Source of the DNA: WJMB01 sp964581465
Lineage (GTDB): Bacteria > RBG-13-66-14
Reading direction: 5' to 3'
Length of the DNA: 64,000 nt
Assembly (NCBI GenBank): GCA_964581465.1
Contig: CAZOOP010000005.1
Span: 52,652-116,651 of the forward strand
The notes under the pieces were generated by a model. It saw nothing but the letters and a program-made list of their open reading frames with translations. It was not told the DNA's origin and did not search any database. The stretch's first letter is position 1. Every line of letters begins with the position of its first letter. This document shows, one piece after another, positions 17,990-28,552 of the stretch. Position numbers and translations under genes: made by a program.

Positions 17990-19438
17990 TCAGAGGTCGA
18001 CGCGGAGCTTGAGGTAGACGACGTCCTCACTCTCGAGCAGGGCGAAGGTAGACGCTCCCTCGCCCTCGATCCACCTTCCGCCCAGGGTGAAGGTCAGTTG
18101 GTCGATGGGCCGGTAATCGATCTCGGGCATCACCAGGGCGCCCCAGTGCTCGTCGGTCTCGGCGAAGTCGGGGACCTCGTAGCCGGCGGCCACGCGCAGG
18201 GTCAGAGCGTCGTAGAACAGCCCCTTCTCGATGCCCAGCACGAAGACATCGCTGAGTTCATGGGCGCCGCGCTCGTCGAAGAGCCCGTGCAAGTACTGGA
18301 GCTGGACGTAAAAGCCGGCGAAGCTGTAGTCCACGCCGCCGAGCCACTTGAAGTACTCGCCGGCCGGGTAGAGGGTCGTGGTCTCGTCGCCGAGGATGGT
18401 CTCGACGGTCTGGGTGACCTCCTCGGGGTAGATCACGGCGCCGAGTTCGCCCCAGAAGCCGATGTCGGCGATGTCGGCGGCGAAGGAGCCGCCGACGAGA
18501 TGCCGCCGGGGGAAGGTGCCCGCGGCGTCGACGATGACGGGGATGACGCCGAAGGGCGCCTCGGGATCGAGGGTCGGGATCAGGGTGACCCGGGTGGGCA
18601 CGGGGAGGTAGTCCCGGCCGTAATGATAGGCCAGCTCGAGGTCCATCGGTCCCAGGCCGCCCTTGAGCCGCAGACCGTACTGGGCGGACTCGGCCAGTGA
18701 GGCCTGCGGGGTTTCGACGGCGACGTTGAGCTCGCTGAGCCAGAGCCCCTCGGGGAGGGTGAACTCGGGCATCACCAGGCTGGTGTCGACGGGCAGGCGG
18801 GCCGGGGTGAAGGTCGGCACGATCAGGCCCTCCAGCCGCCAGGTGGGGCCGAACCAGGCGGTCAACCGCAGCATGTTCTGGCCCAGCTTCTCGCCGAAGG
18901 CGAAGGGGTCGCGGTAGTCGCCCGGGTTGACCTCGTTGATGACGCGGATCTCGTCGCCCACCCCCCAGCCGACCTCCTGGAGGCCCAGGGAGATGTCGAT
19001 GGGCGCCAGGGGCAGGCCGTAGAGGTTGGCGTAGGCGCTGCGCAGCTCGAGCTCCCAGGGCTGCAGAGCCTCGCCGGTGGTGAGGTCGTCGAGGTCGTCC
19101 GCGGTGGTGAAGCCGGTGCCGCGCAGGCGCAGCTCGGCCTGGGCGTCGGCGCTGTCCCAGACGGTGCGGACGGAGAGCCCCAGATCGTTGGTGTTGTAGG
19201 TGAAGCTCTCCGGCGGCTCGGTGCGGTGGCGCAGGTCGGCCTCGAGGTAGGCGCCGAGTTCGAGCTCGGGGATCAGCGACGAGTCGTCGTCGGCACCGTC
19301 GTCACCTTCGGAGAGGATCTCGGGAAGCTCGGGGTACTCGATCTCTTCATCAGCGGTCTCCGCGCCGTCATCGGCCGCAACCGTAAATGCCGCGAGAACG
19401 AGGACGAGGAGCGCTGTCAGGGTTCGTTTGGCAGGCAT
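17990..19438 (-). CDS. Outer-membrane beta-barrel protein, DUF1302-like
   Basis: 482 residues with a signal peptide (about 1-21), an acidic linker and a long beta-barrel region. The barrel is rich in alternating amphipathic strands and ends in KLRVDL. WFGPTWRLEGLIVPTFTPAR and the ELELRSAYANL region resemble the DUF1302/porin-like partners of RND lipid exporters. Its ATG is 8 nt after the stop of the LolA-like gene, so they are co-transcribed. With the RND pump and LolA-like carrier it probably forms a trans-envelope path for a hydrophobic substrate; that function is inferred from gene context. Confidence 0.75.
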   Translation of the reverse strand: MPAKRTLTALLVLVLAAFTVAADDGAETADEEIEYPELPEILSEGDDGADDDSSLIPELELGAYLEADLRHRTEPPESFTYNTNDLGLSVRTVWDSADAQAELRLRGTGFTTADDLDDLTTGEALQPWELELRSAYANLYGLPLAPIDISLGLQEVGWGVGDEIRVINEVNPGDYRDPFAFGEKLGQNMLRLTAWFGPTWRLEGLIVPTFTPARLPVDTSLVMPEFTLPEGLWLSELNVAVETPQASLAESAQYGLRLKGGLGPMDLELAYHYGRDYLPVPTRVTLIPTLDPEAPFGVIPVIVDAAGTFPRRHLVGGSFAADIADIGFWGELGAVIYPEEVTQTVETILGDETTTLYPAGEYFKWLGGVDYSFAGFYVQLQYLHGLFDERGAHELSDVFVLGIEKGLFYDALTLRVAAGYEVPDFAETDEHWGALVMPEIDYRPIDQLTFTLGGRWIEGEGASTFALLESEDVVYLKLRVDL

Positions 19439-19446
19439 AGGTCACC

Positions 19447-20169
19447 TCAGCGTTGCAGCTCGCGCTGGCTGAAGAAGGAGGAGTCCAGGCCGGTGTCGTA
19501 CTCGATGTCGACTATGCCGATGGTTGTCTTGTGACCGGTCTCCAGGTCCTTCATCAGCAGCGCGCCCACGGTGGTGTAGCCGTCGCGGACCTCGACGCCG
19601 CCGGTGGTCAGGCGCTTGATCAGGCCCGCAGAGGTGTAGAAGTCCACCCGGTCGAAGACCCAGTCGTCACGGTCGACCCACATCTTGAGCATGGTGTAGT
19701 CGGTGTCCGAGCCGGCGGACGGCGTCAGCTCGAGGACGTACTGCTCGTCGGTGGTCTCGACCAGCTCGGCGGTGTAGTCCTCGGTGTAGTTGTAGTTGGC
19801 CAGATCCTGGTAGCTGAAGTCGGTGTTGTGGAAGTTCTCGTAACGGGCGTGACCGGCGATACGTCGCACATCGGCCCGGCTGGGCGAGTAGAAGTACATC
19901 TCGTTGTCGGAGAGGACCAAAAAACCGATGCCCTTGACCGTCGAGGGGGCGGTGTACTTGATCATCCGCTGGTTGTCCCCGCGGGTCCAGATCTTCAGTG
20001 TCGAACTCTGCGAGGTGCCGCCGGAGTCGGTGACGACGATCTGATAGACGGCGGTCATATCGTTGGCGCCGGTTAGGGTGTTCTCGACCTTCTCGATGAT
20101 CTCGCCGCCGCTGATCGCCAGCGCGGGAACGACGGTCAGCAGTAGCAGAAGACTCAGCCTGCGGTTCAT
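19447..20169 (-). CDS. LolA-like outer-membrane lipoprotein-sorting protein
   Basis: 240 residues with a cleavable signal peptide. It matches the LolA-like group encoded beside MMPL/RND exporters. It has the regular antiparallel strands of a LolA half-barrel and the diagnostic segment RRIAGHARYENFHNTDFSYQDL (about residues 101-122; R-x-I-x-G followed by F-x-x-TDFSYxDL). It is a periplasmic carrier of lipidated or hydrophobic cargo in this type of cluster. A good Shine-Dalgarno (AAGGAGG) precedes the ATG. It normally sits directly beside the RND gene; here about 1.1 kb of repeats and a hairpin element intervene. Confidence 0.88.
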   Translation of the reverse strand: MNRRLSLLLLLTVVPALAISGGEIIEKVENTLTGANDMTAVYQIVVTDSGGTSQSSTLKIWTRGDNQRMIKYTAPSTVKGIGFLVLSDNEMYFYSPSRADVRRIAGHARYENFHNTDFSYQDLANYNYTEDYTAELVETTDEQYVLELTPSAGSDTDYTMLKMWVDRDDWVFDRVDFYTSAGLIKRLTTGGVEVRDGYTTVGALLMKDLETGHKTTIGIVDIEYDTGLDSSFFSQRELQR

Positions 20170-20251
20170 GGTTACCTCCTTGGGGCGCGGCCCCGGTTGT
20201 ATCCGAAGGGTTTGATGTAGGCTTTATGGGGTAGCTGTAGGTGCTTGTTTC

Positions 20252-20924
20252 GGGATCATAGTATCAGGATCAATATCTCTAACGGCTAGCAGTGGATTAT
20301 TATTGTCGCCGGCTAGTTGGTGGCTACATCTCGACCAGGTGTCCGGTTGGCGCAAGGATGAAACCAAGCCTAGGTATGCTGTTGGATTGGCTTGAGCGCT
20401 TGCAGCTTCAGGACCGAGCGGTAAAAACTGACAGCTTTCCGGCTTTCCGCAGCACCAGGGGCGGCGATGGCCTGTTACCAACAATCAACTGCCGGGATGT
20501 GACGGCGATGTGGGCGATATTGCGTTCAATGACAAGCGAGCAGCATTCTTTATGGGATTATCACCAGAAATTAAACCAAGCATTCGCAACTCGGGAAAGC
20601 CGCATCGAGAAGGAAGCCTTGATAATTGCCGGAATTGGGGTGTCAACCAGCGAAGGCGGATAACGATCACAACTTCGAAAGCAGGCCATGGAGCGTCGTC
20701 AGCAGTCCTCACCCATAGCCTGGACGTAAGCTGAGCGGAACCAACAGCCTCCGGCTTGCTGCGGCACTCAACGCAGGTCCAGGTATATCGCCACCAAGCG
20801 GCGGTATGACAATGACGGCGATTATGGGCTATTAAGCATTGAATGATAATCTATTAGTTGATATCCCGGTTCAGATACGAGTGATAATCCCTTCTTTATC
20901 GGTTCATGAGTGGGTATTAATACC
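20252..20924 (-). mobile_element. Family-1 element 1P, split by copy 1B
   Basis: 20252-20553 plus 20900-20924 read as one degenerate inverted family-1 element. It has a GGGATCATAG start, the TGACGGCGATGTGGGCGATAT core and a CGGTTCATGAGTGGG end. It is interrupted by copy 1B at a perfect 8-bp duplication. Its own outer flanks no longer match. Confidence 0.65.
20554..20891 (-). mobile_element. Family-1 MITE-like element, copy 1B, perfect 8-bp duplication
   Basis: 338 bp, from GGGATTATCACC to GAGTGATAATCCC. It is flanked by TTCTTTAT at 20546-20553 and again at 20892-20899, a perfect 8-bp target-site duplication. It inserted into element 1P in the gap between the LolA-like gene and the RND exporter gene. 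Confidence 0.92.
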
Positions 20925-21167
20925 TCGGCAAATCATCTTTGATGTGCTTAACGGTTGACGGATTCAGTGGGCAATGGGTTTTGGGCTGTTGGAGCCCGGG
21001 ACAGTCGTACTGGGTAAGCGGTGGTTCATGTGCCGGATTCGAGGGGGTTAACAGCTTTAAAGGCGCCGACTCGTTTCGCCGCCGAGTCATCATCCGTGGG
21101 GTGTCCGGCTCGACGTCGACCAACCACGAATCAGTGGGTTCCAGACATTCTCACGCCCTCACCCCCT

Positions 21168-21275
21168 GTTGGCACGTTTCTTGCAAGTCGTCCGCGCAGT
21201 CGCCGCGCCCCGGAGCGTCCGCCCTCGTCCGCGCCCTCTCCTGCCGTTTCATGGTTGGGCAAGAAACGCGCCAAC
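21168..21275 (-). repeat. Conserved-stem hairpin element, copy 2
   Basis: 17-bp stem GTTGGCACGTTTCTTGC (21168-21184) with GCAAGAAACGCGCCAAC (21259-21275) and a 74-nt loop, 20 nt past the RND exporter stop. The one imperfect pair becomes G-U if the RNA is read from the minus strand, the strand of the upstream gene, but A-C on the plus strand. Confidence 0.9.
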
Positions 21276-21294
21276 GCGTCCGTCCGCGGCGTTT

Positions 21295-24200
21295 CTAGGT
21301 TGTTTCGCCCTTGGCGGCGGCGGTCTTGCCCGTCCGCTTCGACGGGTCGAAGATGAACCGCGGGCGGAAGGTCAGGTAGATGGCCGGCAGGACGACCAGG
21401 GCGGCCAGGGTGCTCACCAGCATGGTGATGGCGATCAGCACCCCGAGCTGGCGCAAAGGGATGATCTGGCTGAACTCGAGGACGAGGAAGCCCAGGGCCA
21501 CTCCGGTGGCGTTGATGACCACGGCGCGGCCCGTGGTGGCCAGGGTCCGCTTGAGGGCGGCCAGGGTGTTTCCGCCGAGTTCCCGCAGGTTGCGGCGGAA
21601 TCCGGTGGTGAAGTGGATGGTGTAATCGACGCCGATGCCGATGACCAGGCTGGCGATGATGATGGTGACGATGTCCAGGGGGATGCCGGTCAGGGCCATC
21701 ACGGCGAAGTTGACCAGCACGGTGAGCACGATGGGGATGGAGGTCATCAATCCGCCGCCCGGGGAGCGCATCACCAGCATCAGCAGGACCAGGACCAGAC
21801 CGTAGGCGATGCCCAGGGTCTTGAGCTGGTTGGTCATCAGTTGGCCCTCCATCCGTTCGAAGATGCGTGGGAAGCCGGTTTGGGCGGCTCGCAGCTCGAC
21901 GCCGGCGACGTCTTCGTTGGTGATCCGGTGGACCAGCTCGATGGGTAGGCGTGCGGTGTTCTCGGTGAGGGGAAGCAGCACGGCGCGCAGGTCGGCGACG
22001 GCGTCGGGGTCGTCGAGGAGTCCGACGGGCAGCTCGTCGGTCAGGGCGCCGATCCAGCCGTCGACGCGGTGGCGGGGCAGCTTCTGTTCGAAGCGCAGGG
22101 CCGTCTTGCCGGCCAGCCAGGCCGGGTCGTCGGGGTAGGCGGCCAGATAGTCGGCGGGCAGTCCGGCGGTGAAGGCGGCGCTCAGCTCGTCGGGCGGGGG
22201 CAGGTGCGGGCCGCCGTCGCGCCAGCTTCCGGCCAGGGCGACGATGAGGCGCTCCCGATCTTCGGGGTTCTCCAGGGGTATCAGGCCGCTGTTTTCGACG
22301 AAGTTGCGGAGGAAGGGCTCCACCAGCTCTGCGCGGTAGGCGGCGTCGACGATGGGCGCTTCTCCCGCGCCGATCGCGCGCAGGGCGGCGGTCCAGCGGG
22401 CGAGTTCGTCGTTGGTGAAGCGCAGGGGCCGGGGCTCGCCTTCGGCGTCTCGCAGGCCGCGTTCGCGGTAGCCCCGGTAGGTCAGGTCGCAGAGCAGATC
22501 GAAGGCGGCGGTCTCGAGGTGGTGATCGCGGACGTCGGCGGCGTCGGCGGCGTCGAGGGTGGTGGTGTCCACCTCGGCGGTGACGGCGGGCAGCGTGTCG
22601 CGCAGGTACTCCTCGATGGATGCGGTGTGGGTGACCATCAGGTCGGAGTCCGAGCCGCCGACGTTGGAGAAGACCAGGAGCTCGCTGCGCGGCAGGCTGC
22701 CCTCGACGGTTTCGGCGGTGGGGCCGTCCTTCCAGAAGGCGCCGTCGGCGACGAAGCTGTCGATGAGTTCGTCGCCCTCGAGCCAGAAGTAGAGCTCGTT
22801 GATCTGGTCGAGGCCGCCGGGGATGCGCCGCTCGCCGTAGAGGTTGTAGTTGACCTCGGCCAGCAGGGCGGTGAGACCCTGGGTCTGGCGGCCGATCTCG
22901 GCGCGCATGAAGCGTTCCAGGCGGCGGACCCGGCGCAGCACTCCAGGATCGCGGGCGTCGCCCTGGAGATAGACCTGGGCGGGCAGGCTGCCGCCGAAGT
23001 GTTCCTCGACGATGCGCTCGCTTTGGCGCAGGGTGATGTCGGGATCGAAGAACTCGAGCAGGTTGACCTCGCGGCGGACGAAGGGCACGGCGACGGCGGC
23101 GGCCAGGGCGATGACGAGGGCGATCAGCGAGATCAGCCGGGGGCGGTTGACGGTGAACAGAGCCGCGCCGTCGGCTATTCTGGAGGGTCTGGGGGTCGAG
23201 TGTTGTTCATCCTCGCGCAGGCGCGGCTTCAGCGAGCGTCCGATGATCGCCAGCAGTGCCGGGATCAGGGTGCAGGCGATCAGCATCGCCGCGAAGACAC
23301 CCAGGGCGGAGAAGAAACCGAATTCGGTGATGATGTCTATGTTGGCGGTCAGCAGGGAGGCGAAGCCGATGATGGTGGTCAGGGCGGCCAGCAGCACGGG
23401 CAGGCCGACGTGGTCCAGGGTGCGCTGGACCGCCTCGGGGGCGTCGTCGCGACGCCGGTGCTCATGGTAGAAGCGGCTGACCACGTGGATGGCGTAAGCC
23501 GCCCCCACGGCGAAGAGCACCACGGGCAGGGCGCTGGTCATCAGATTGATCGGAATCCCGACCAGGGCCATGATCCCCAGGGTCCAGACCAGGGCGAAGC
23601 CCACGCCGCCCAGGGGCAACAGCACACCGGCCAGTCTACGGTAGAACAGTCCCAGAACCAGGGCCACCACGGCGATAACCAGGGAGGTCATCAGGTAGAG
23701 CTCTTCGAGGACGATCTGGTCCATGTAGTAGATGTGGAAGGGCAGGCCGCTGAAGGTGAGCCGGACGTCGTCGTCGAAGGTCTCCCGGGCCAGGGCCTCG
23801 ATGCGCCTGCCGACCTCCACCCGGTCGATCTCGGGCAGCAGGCGCACCAGCACCGCCGTGACCTTGGCCTCCGGTGAGACCAGCAGGCCGGTGTACATCT
23901 CCTTGGAGAGGACGTACTCGCGCAGCTCGTCCAGTTCGGCTTGGGAGGGTGGCTCCCCCGGCGGGATGAGATCGCCCACCTCGACGCCGCCCTCGATAGA
24001 GCGGATATCGATGATGTCGGTCAGCGAGTTGACGCTGCGCACATCTGGAATGGTGGCGACGCCCTCGGTGAACTGGCGCAGTTGCCGAATCAGCTTGCGC
24101 TGAAAGACGTTGTCGGTCTCGACGAGGACAACGGCCACGTCGGAGCCGCCGAATCGTTCGCCGATGTAGTTGTAGAGCCCGACCTCCTCTAGGTTCTCGT

Positions 24201-24333
24201 TCATCGAGGAGATGAAGTCGGTGCGGATCTCGATATCGCCGAGGGCCACGGCGAAGACGACCGTCGCGGCGACCAGGACGGCCAGCACGATCCAGCGGCG
24301 GCGGGTCACCCAGGCGGCGAAGCGTTCCAGCAT
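21295..24333 (-). CDS. RND/MMPL-family exporter
   Basis: 1012 residues with the twelve-helix RND plan. One helix near the N-terminus (about 12-32) is followed by a large periplasmic loop (about 35-205), a first block of helices with a sterol-sensing-like core (about 210-365), a second single helix (about 395-415), a second periplasmic loop and a final block of helices (about 840-1000). Proteins of this MMPL type export lipids, hopanoids or other hydrophobic molecules to the outer membrane. A TetR repressor lies 75 bp upstream, and a LolA-like carrier and beta-barrel lie downstream, the usual arrangement. An AAGGAGC Shine-Dalgarno precedes the ATG. Confidence 0.9.
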   Translation of the reverse strand: MLERFAAWVTRRRWIVLAVLVAATVVFAVALGDIEIRTDFISSMNENLEEVGLYNYIGERFGGSDVAVVLVETDNVFQRKLIRQLRQFTEGVATIPDVRSVNSLTDIIDIRSIEGGVEVGDLIPPGEPPSQAELDELREYVLSKEMYTGLLVSPEAKVTAVLVRLLPEIDRVEVGRRIEALARETFDDDVRLTFSGLPFHIYYMDQIVLEELYLMTSLVIAVVALVLGLFYRRLAGVLLPLGGVGFALVWTLGIMALVGIPINLMTSALPVVLFAVGAAYAIHVVSRFYHEHRRRDDAPEAVQRTLDHVGLPVLLAALTTIIGFASLLTANIDIITEFGFFSALGVFAAMLIACTLIPALLAIIGRSLKPRLREDEQHSTPRPSRIADGAALFTVNRPRLISLIALVIALAAAVAVPFVRREVNLLEFFDPDITLRQSERIVEEHFGGSLPAQVYLQGDARDPGVLRRVRRLERFMRAEIGRQTQGLTALLAEVNYNLYGERRIPGGLDQINELYFWLEGDELIDSFVADGAFWKDGPTAETVEGSLPRSELLVFSNVGGSDSDLMVTHTASIEEYLRDTLPAVTAEVDTTTLDAADAADVRDHHLETAAFDLLCDLTYRGYRERGLRDAEGEPRPLRFTNDELARWTAALRAIGAGEAPIVDAAYRAELVEPFLRNFVENSGLIPLENPEDRERLIVALAGSWRDGGPHLPPPDELSAAFTAGLPADYLAAYPDDPAWLAGKTALRFEQKLPRHRVDGWIGALTDELPVGLLDDPDAVADLRAVLLPLTENTARLPIELVHRITNEDVAGVELRAAQTGFPRIFERMEGQLMTNQLKTLGIAYGLVLVLLMLVMRSPGGGLMTSIPIVLTVLVNFAVMALTGIPLDIVTIIIASLVIGIGVDYTIHFTTGFRRNLRELGGNTLAALKRTLATTGRAVVINATGVALGFLVLEFSQIIPLRQLGVLIAITMLVSTLAALVVLPAIYLTFRPRFIFDPSKRTGKTAAAKGETT

Positions 24334-24408
24334 TCCTGCTCCTTTGGGCTAATGCATTCGGCGGCGGTTGTTCCGGGATTGTCGCCCGGGGTGGTATCGG
24401 TGCGCCGG

Positions 24409-24984
24409 CTAGGCGAGAAGACCATTGTAGAAGACATCGAGCAGGGTATGCATGCGCTCCTCGACGCCCACCAACTGGCGCTGCCAGATCCAGGGGATCT
24501 CCAGGCCGCGCATCACGGCGATGATGGTGAAGGCCAACAGCTCGGTATCGACGGGGCGGAACTCACCGGTGGCGACGCCCTCGCTCAGTAGACGGGCGAT
24601 GAGTTTCTGCTCGCGACCGAGAAATATCTCGCGGATCTCCTCGACCTCGGGGTAGAACTCTTCGAGGATGCGCTCGTCGAGGTTGAGCACGTCCAGCTCC
24701 CGCTGGATGTAGTTGAAGCGTGTCAGAGCGTAGGCGGTGAGTTTGTCGCGGTAGCTGCGGGCATTATCGACGGCGCCCTCGATGGCCCTGATGAGCTTGT
24801 CGGCCTCGGACTGCAGCAGTTCGCCCCAGATGTCGTCCTTCGAGGGGAAGTAGGTGTAGATGGTCCCCTTGCCGATCCCGGCGGTGCGCGCGATCTGGTC
24901 GACGGAGGTCTTGCGCTTGCCGAAGCGCAGGAAAAGGGCTCGGGCGCTTTCGAGGATGGTTCTTCGCTTGTCGTCGCCGCTCAT
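24409..24984 (-). CDS. TetR-family transcriptional repressor
   Basis: 191 residues starting at the ATG (24984) preceded by AGGAGT. The N-terminal helix-turn-helix spans about residues 8-54 with the family hallmark TSVDQIARTAGIGKGTIYTYF and K49 at the domain end. The C-terminal ligand-binding helices have no recognisable specificity. It is the first gene of the RND exporter transcript and very likely represses itself and the pump until a hydrophobic ligand binds. Confidence 0.93.
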   Translation of the reverse strand: MSGDDKRRTILESARALFLRFGKRKTSVDQIARTAGIGKGTIYTYFPSKDDIWGELLQSEADKLIRAIEGAVDNARSYRDKLTAYALTRFNYIQRELDVLNLDERILEEFYPEVEEIREIFLGREQKLIARLLSEGVATGEFRPVDTELLAFTIIAVMRGLEIPWIWQRQLVGVEERMHTLLDVFYNGLLA

Positions 24985-25038
24985 CGTACTCCTCTCGCCA
25001 GCCCAGCCGCATGTTGGGTTGGGAGGCTTGTATCGACC

Positions 25039-25085
25039 GACTGACCGCTTTAACCAGTCGACCACTTCTGTCTAATTGGTCAGTC
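25039..25085. promoter_or_regulatory. Candidate TetR operator
   Basis: GACTGACC (25039-25046) and GGTCAGTC (25078-25085) form an inverted repeat spaced 31 bp. Each half is extended by a further GACC- or CAG-type repeat. It spans the predicted transcription start and leader of the repressor gene. The long spacing is unusual, so two separate half-operators are also possible. Confidence 0.45.
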
Positions 25086-25091
25086 AGTTAA

Positions 25092-25120
25092 AGTATAGCC
25101 GACTGTCGACTGTTTGGCAA
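25092..25120 (-). promoter_or_regulatory. Promoter of the tetR-RND operon
   Basis: On the minus strand TTGCCA (25115-25120), a 17-bp spacer and TATACT (25092-25097). The start site would fall inside the GGTCAGTCAG half-site at 25078-25087. Confidence 0.7.
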
Positions 25121-25363
25121 CCCGGTGGACGCATTTCTACGGCGGTTGACTGGGTGTTTGTTCGGGCAAGCTGTTGGTTGGGTGCTCTTGGGAGCTTCAT
25201 GCTTCCGGAGGTGTTGACCTGTGCGCCAGGGGGCCTGTTTGGGTCACATCCGGCCTGTTGAGGGGAGGTTCGCCAGGTGGGCATCGCTCGGCTGGATGTC
25301 TCATTGCCTGGCTTTGATTTCGGTTGCTGATACCCTCCGGCTTAGCACGGCTGGTTGTAGCGG
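25121..25363. other. Intergenic tract, no gene seen
   Basis: Nothing recognisable lies between the tetR promoter and the flank of element 3a. Confidence 0.4.
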
Positions 25364-25371
25364 ATTCTTTA

Positions 25372-25724
25372 CAGCCTCACACAAGATCCCGGACCAGCCA
25401 GCTCCAACTCGAAACTCCGACCCCCTTTGAAAAAGCGGCTGAGTCGAAACCGTGCTGAATCAAGTAAAACCGCACCTTAACCCCACGGTGCTAACTCATC
25501 AATGCAGGTTGATAGGCTACTTAGGATCAAAGCATCGATACCGAAGCCAATGGCGCCTAGCAGTTGTTGGTGTATAGTACCGTCGCTCCGGACACCTAAA
25601 GAAAGTGGTAATCCATGTGCCCGCCGCAAGCATCTCGCTCCATGTCCGCTCCTGTTTATAGTCTAACTGCTTTTATCTAAATGCTATCCAGTATTACTAT
25701 GGTCCGCTATCGCTTAGTGATCCC
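25372..25724 (+). mobile_element. Family-3 MITE-like element, copy 3a
   Basis: 353 bp ending CGCTTAGTGATCCC. The flanks ATTCTTTA (25364-25371) and AAGCTTTA (25725-25732) agree at 6 of 8 positions. Landmarks shared with 3b and 3c are CCAACTCGAAACTCCGACC-like sequence near the start and ATCTAAATGCTATCCAGTA near the end. Confidence 0.75.
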
Positions 25725-25737
25725 AAGCTTTATCCTA

Positions 25738-26089
25738 GGGATAACCACTGGAAAAGAACCGACTTGTCCAACTAATAGATTGTCATTCATTGCTTTCTAG
25801 CTCATAGTCGCCGTCATTGTCATACTGTTGCATTGTCATACCAATGCATGACGGCGCTATACCCGGCCTTGCCTTGAACTCCGCTGGAAGCCGGAGGCGG
25901 TTGGTTCGGCTCTGGATTCAACCAGGCTGTGATTGAGGACCTGCTGACGACGCTCTATTGTTCGCTTTAGCAGCTTCGACTGTTATCCGCCTTCACTGGT
26001 TGACGCCCCGCTGCGACTAATCTCCGAGCACCATTCTCGAGGGGCTTTCCTGAGTTGTGAATGTGTTGTTCGTCTTCTGTGATGATCCC
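25738..26089 (+). mobile_element. Family-1 MITE-like element, copy 1C
   Basis: 352 bp, from GGGATAACCACTGG to GTGATGATCCC. It is the longer subfamily with the GCATTG/CAATGC hairpin and lies 13 bp after element 3a. The flanks no longer match, so it is probably older. Confidence 0.8.
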
Positions 26090-26469
26090 AAATATAATGC
26101 TATATGTTTGTAAGCAATGTAATGGCAATCAGTAAAGTCATGGCAACGCACTGGATGTACGGCAATACGGCCTTTTCAATGAGTCGGGGAGTGACCAGTA
26201 AATCTTCATCAAGCAGCCTGAGTCGGTCCGAGGATGTTTCATGATGCCTTGCTAATATGAGCGGTCCCAAGGACATGGAATACACTTCGCAAGATGCTGA
26301 AATAACCGGGCCTCGTAGCAGGCGTTGGAGTTGCGGTTCCGTTGTTTTGGTGATTACGCTCCGCCGTAGAACCAGCCTCGTCCGCAGACGGTTTCGTGGG
26401 CCGCGATTCCTGGTTCCACCGGCACTGCTGGTCGGCCGTGGGGAACCCGCTGTCAGAGTACGAGTCCGG
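26090..26469. other. Intergenic tract before the acpP promoter
   Basis: 380 bp of mixed composition between element 1C and the acpP promoter. No convincing gene was seen; ORFs in several frames lack codon bias and start signals. Confidence 0.4.
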
Positions 26470-26499
26470 TTGACACTGGACGCTCCTGGCTGGTATACT
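26470..26499 (+). promoter_or_regulatory. Strong sigma-70-type promoter of acpP-fabF
   Basis: TTGACA (26470-26475), an 18-bp spacer and TATACT (26494-26499). It predicts a 5' leader of about 170 nt, with a GC-rich inverted repeat (CCGGCCCG ... CGGGCCGG) around 26571-26597. Confidence 0.75.
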
Positions 26500-26676
26500 T
26501 CGAAACCTGTATGGCGAGGTTGTCGACGAGATTTGCAATGGACCATCGCGCCGTTTGAACACTGCTGGACCGGCCCGGGGCTTCATCGGGCCGGATAACA
26601 ACCCAACACCGACGACGCCCGTTCCCCGGGCGTAGAGGCTACAACCCATCCGTCATCAAGCCCTCGGAGGTTATTG

Positions 26677-26922
26677 ATGTCCAACGCAGAACTTGCCAAG
26701 CGGGTTAAAGATATCATCGTTGAAGAGCTCAGCGTCGACGGCGATCAGGTAACCGAAGACGCCGCCTTCGTGGATGATCTCGGCGCCGACAGCCTGGACA
26801 CCGTCGAGCTCGTGATGAAGCTCGAGGAAGAGTTCGATATCGAGATCCCCGACGAGGACGCTGCCGGCATCCGCACCGTCGGCGACGCCGTCAAGTATCT
26901 CGAAAAGCACTACGAAAAGTAA
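26677..26922 (+). CDS. acpP: Acyl carrier protein
   Basis: 81-residue acidic four-helix protein that carries growing fatty-acyl chains on a phosphopantetheine arm. The attachment motif GADSLDTVEL is present with Ser39, and helix II is typical (VMKLEEEFDIEIPDEDA). The ATG is preceded by CGGAGG at ideal spacing. It is followed by a terminator-like hairpin and then fabF, the classic fatty-acid gene order. The lipid precursors it carries feed the membrane. Confidence 0.97.
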   Translation: MSNAELAKRVKDIIVEELSVDGDQVTEDAAFVDDLGADSLDTVELVMKLEEEFDIEIPDEDAAGIRTVGDAVKYLEKHYEK

Positions 26923-26969
26923 GCGCACCCTTGCGGCATCCCACCGCAAACGCCGAAGGGAGCGTTCGG

Positions 26970-26995
26970 CAGGGGCGTCCCGCGGGACGCCCCTG
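26970..26995 (+). terminator. Hairpin between acpP and fabF
   Basis: 12-bp perfect stem (CAGGGGCGTCCC and its complement) with a 2-nt loop and no strong U-tract. It may trim or attenuate read-through so that acpP is expressed above fabF. Confidence 0.6.
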
Positions 26996-27072
26996 TTCAT
27001 CCCTGTGTTCCATCCCCGCGGTTTCGCCGCCGGTTCACCCCCGAACCGGTGCAACCATCTAGGAGTGATTCT

Positions 27073-28314
<1,242 letters not shown>

Positions 28315-28337
28315 GCACGTATCGCCTGAATTGCGTC

Positions 28338-28366
28338 AAGGCGGGGTCCTGCGACCCCGCCTTTCT
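28338..28366 (+). terminator. Terminator of fabF
   Basis: AAGGCGGGGTC-CTGC-GACCCCGCCTT followed by TCTCC, 24 nt past the stop. Confidence 0.8.
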
Positions 28367-28439
28367 CCATCTCGCCGCGGCCCGGCCGGGGAAAACCGGC
28401 CGCCGGGCCTTCCCTCCCCCTCTCGCACAGGCCCACGGC

Positions 28440-28552
28440 GTGTTGGCACGTTTCTTGCAAAACCGTTCCACGCCCTCGAGCCACCGACGAGCTCCAGCCG
28501 CCCGGCCGTGCCCTTCCCCGCTCGAACGTGATAGCAAGAAACGTGCCAACAC
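28440..28552 (+). repeat. Conserved-stem hairpin element, copy 3
   Basis: 19-bp perfect stem (28440-28458 with 28534-28552) with core GTTGGCACGTTTCTTGC and a 75-nt loop. It lies 74 nt beyond the fabF terminator. Confidence 0.9.
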
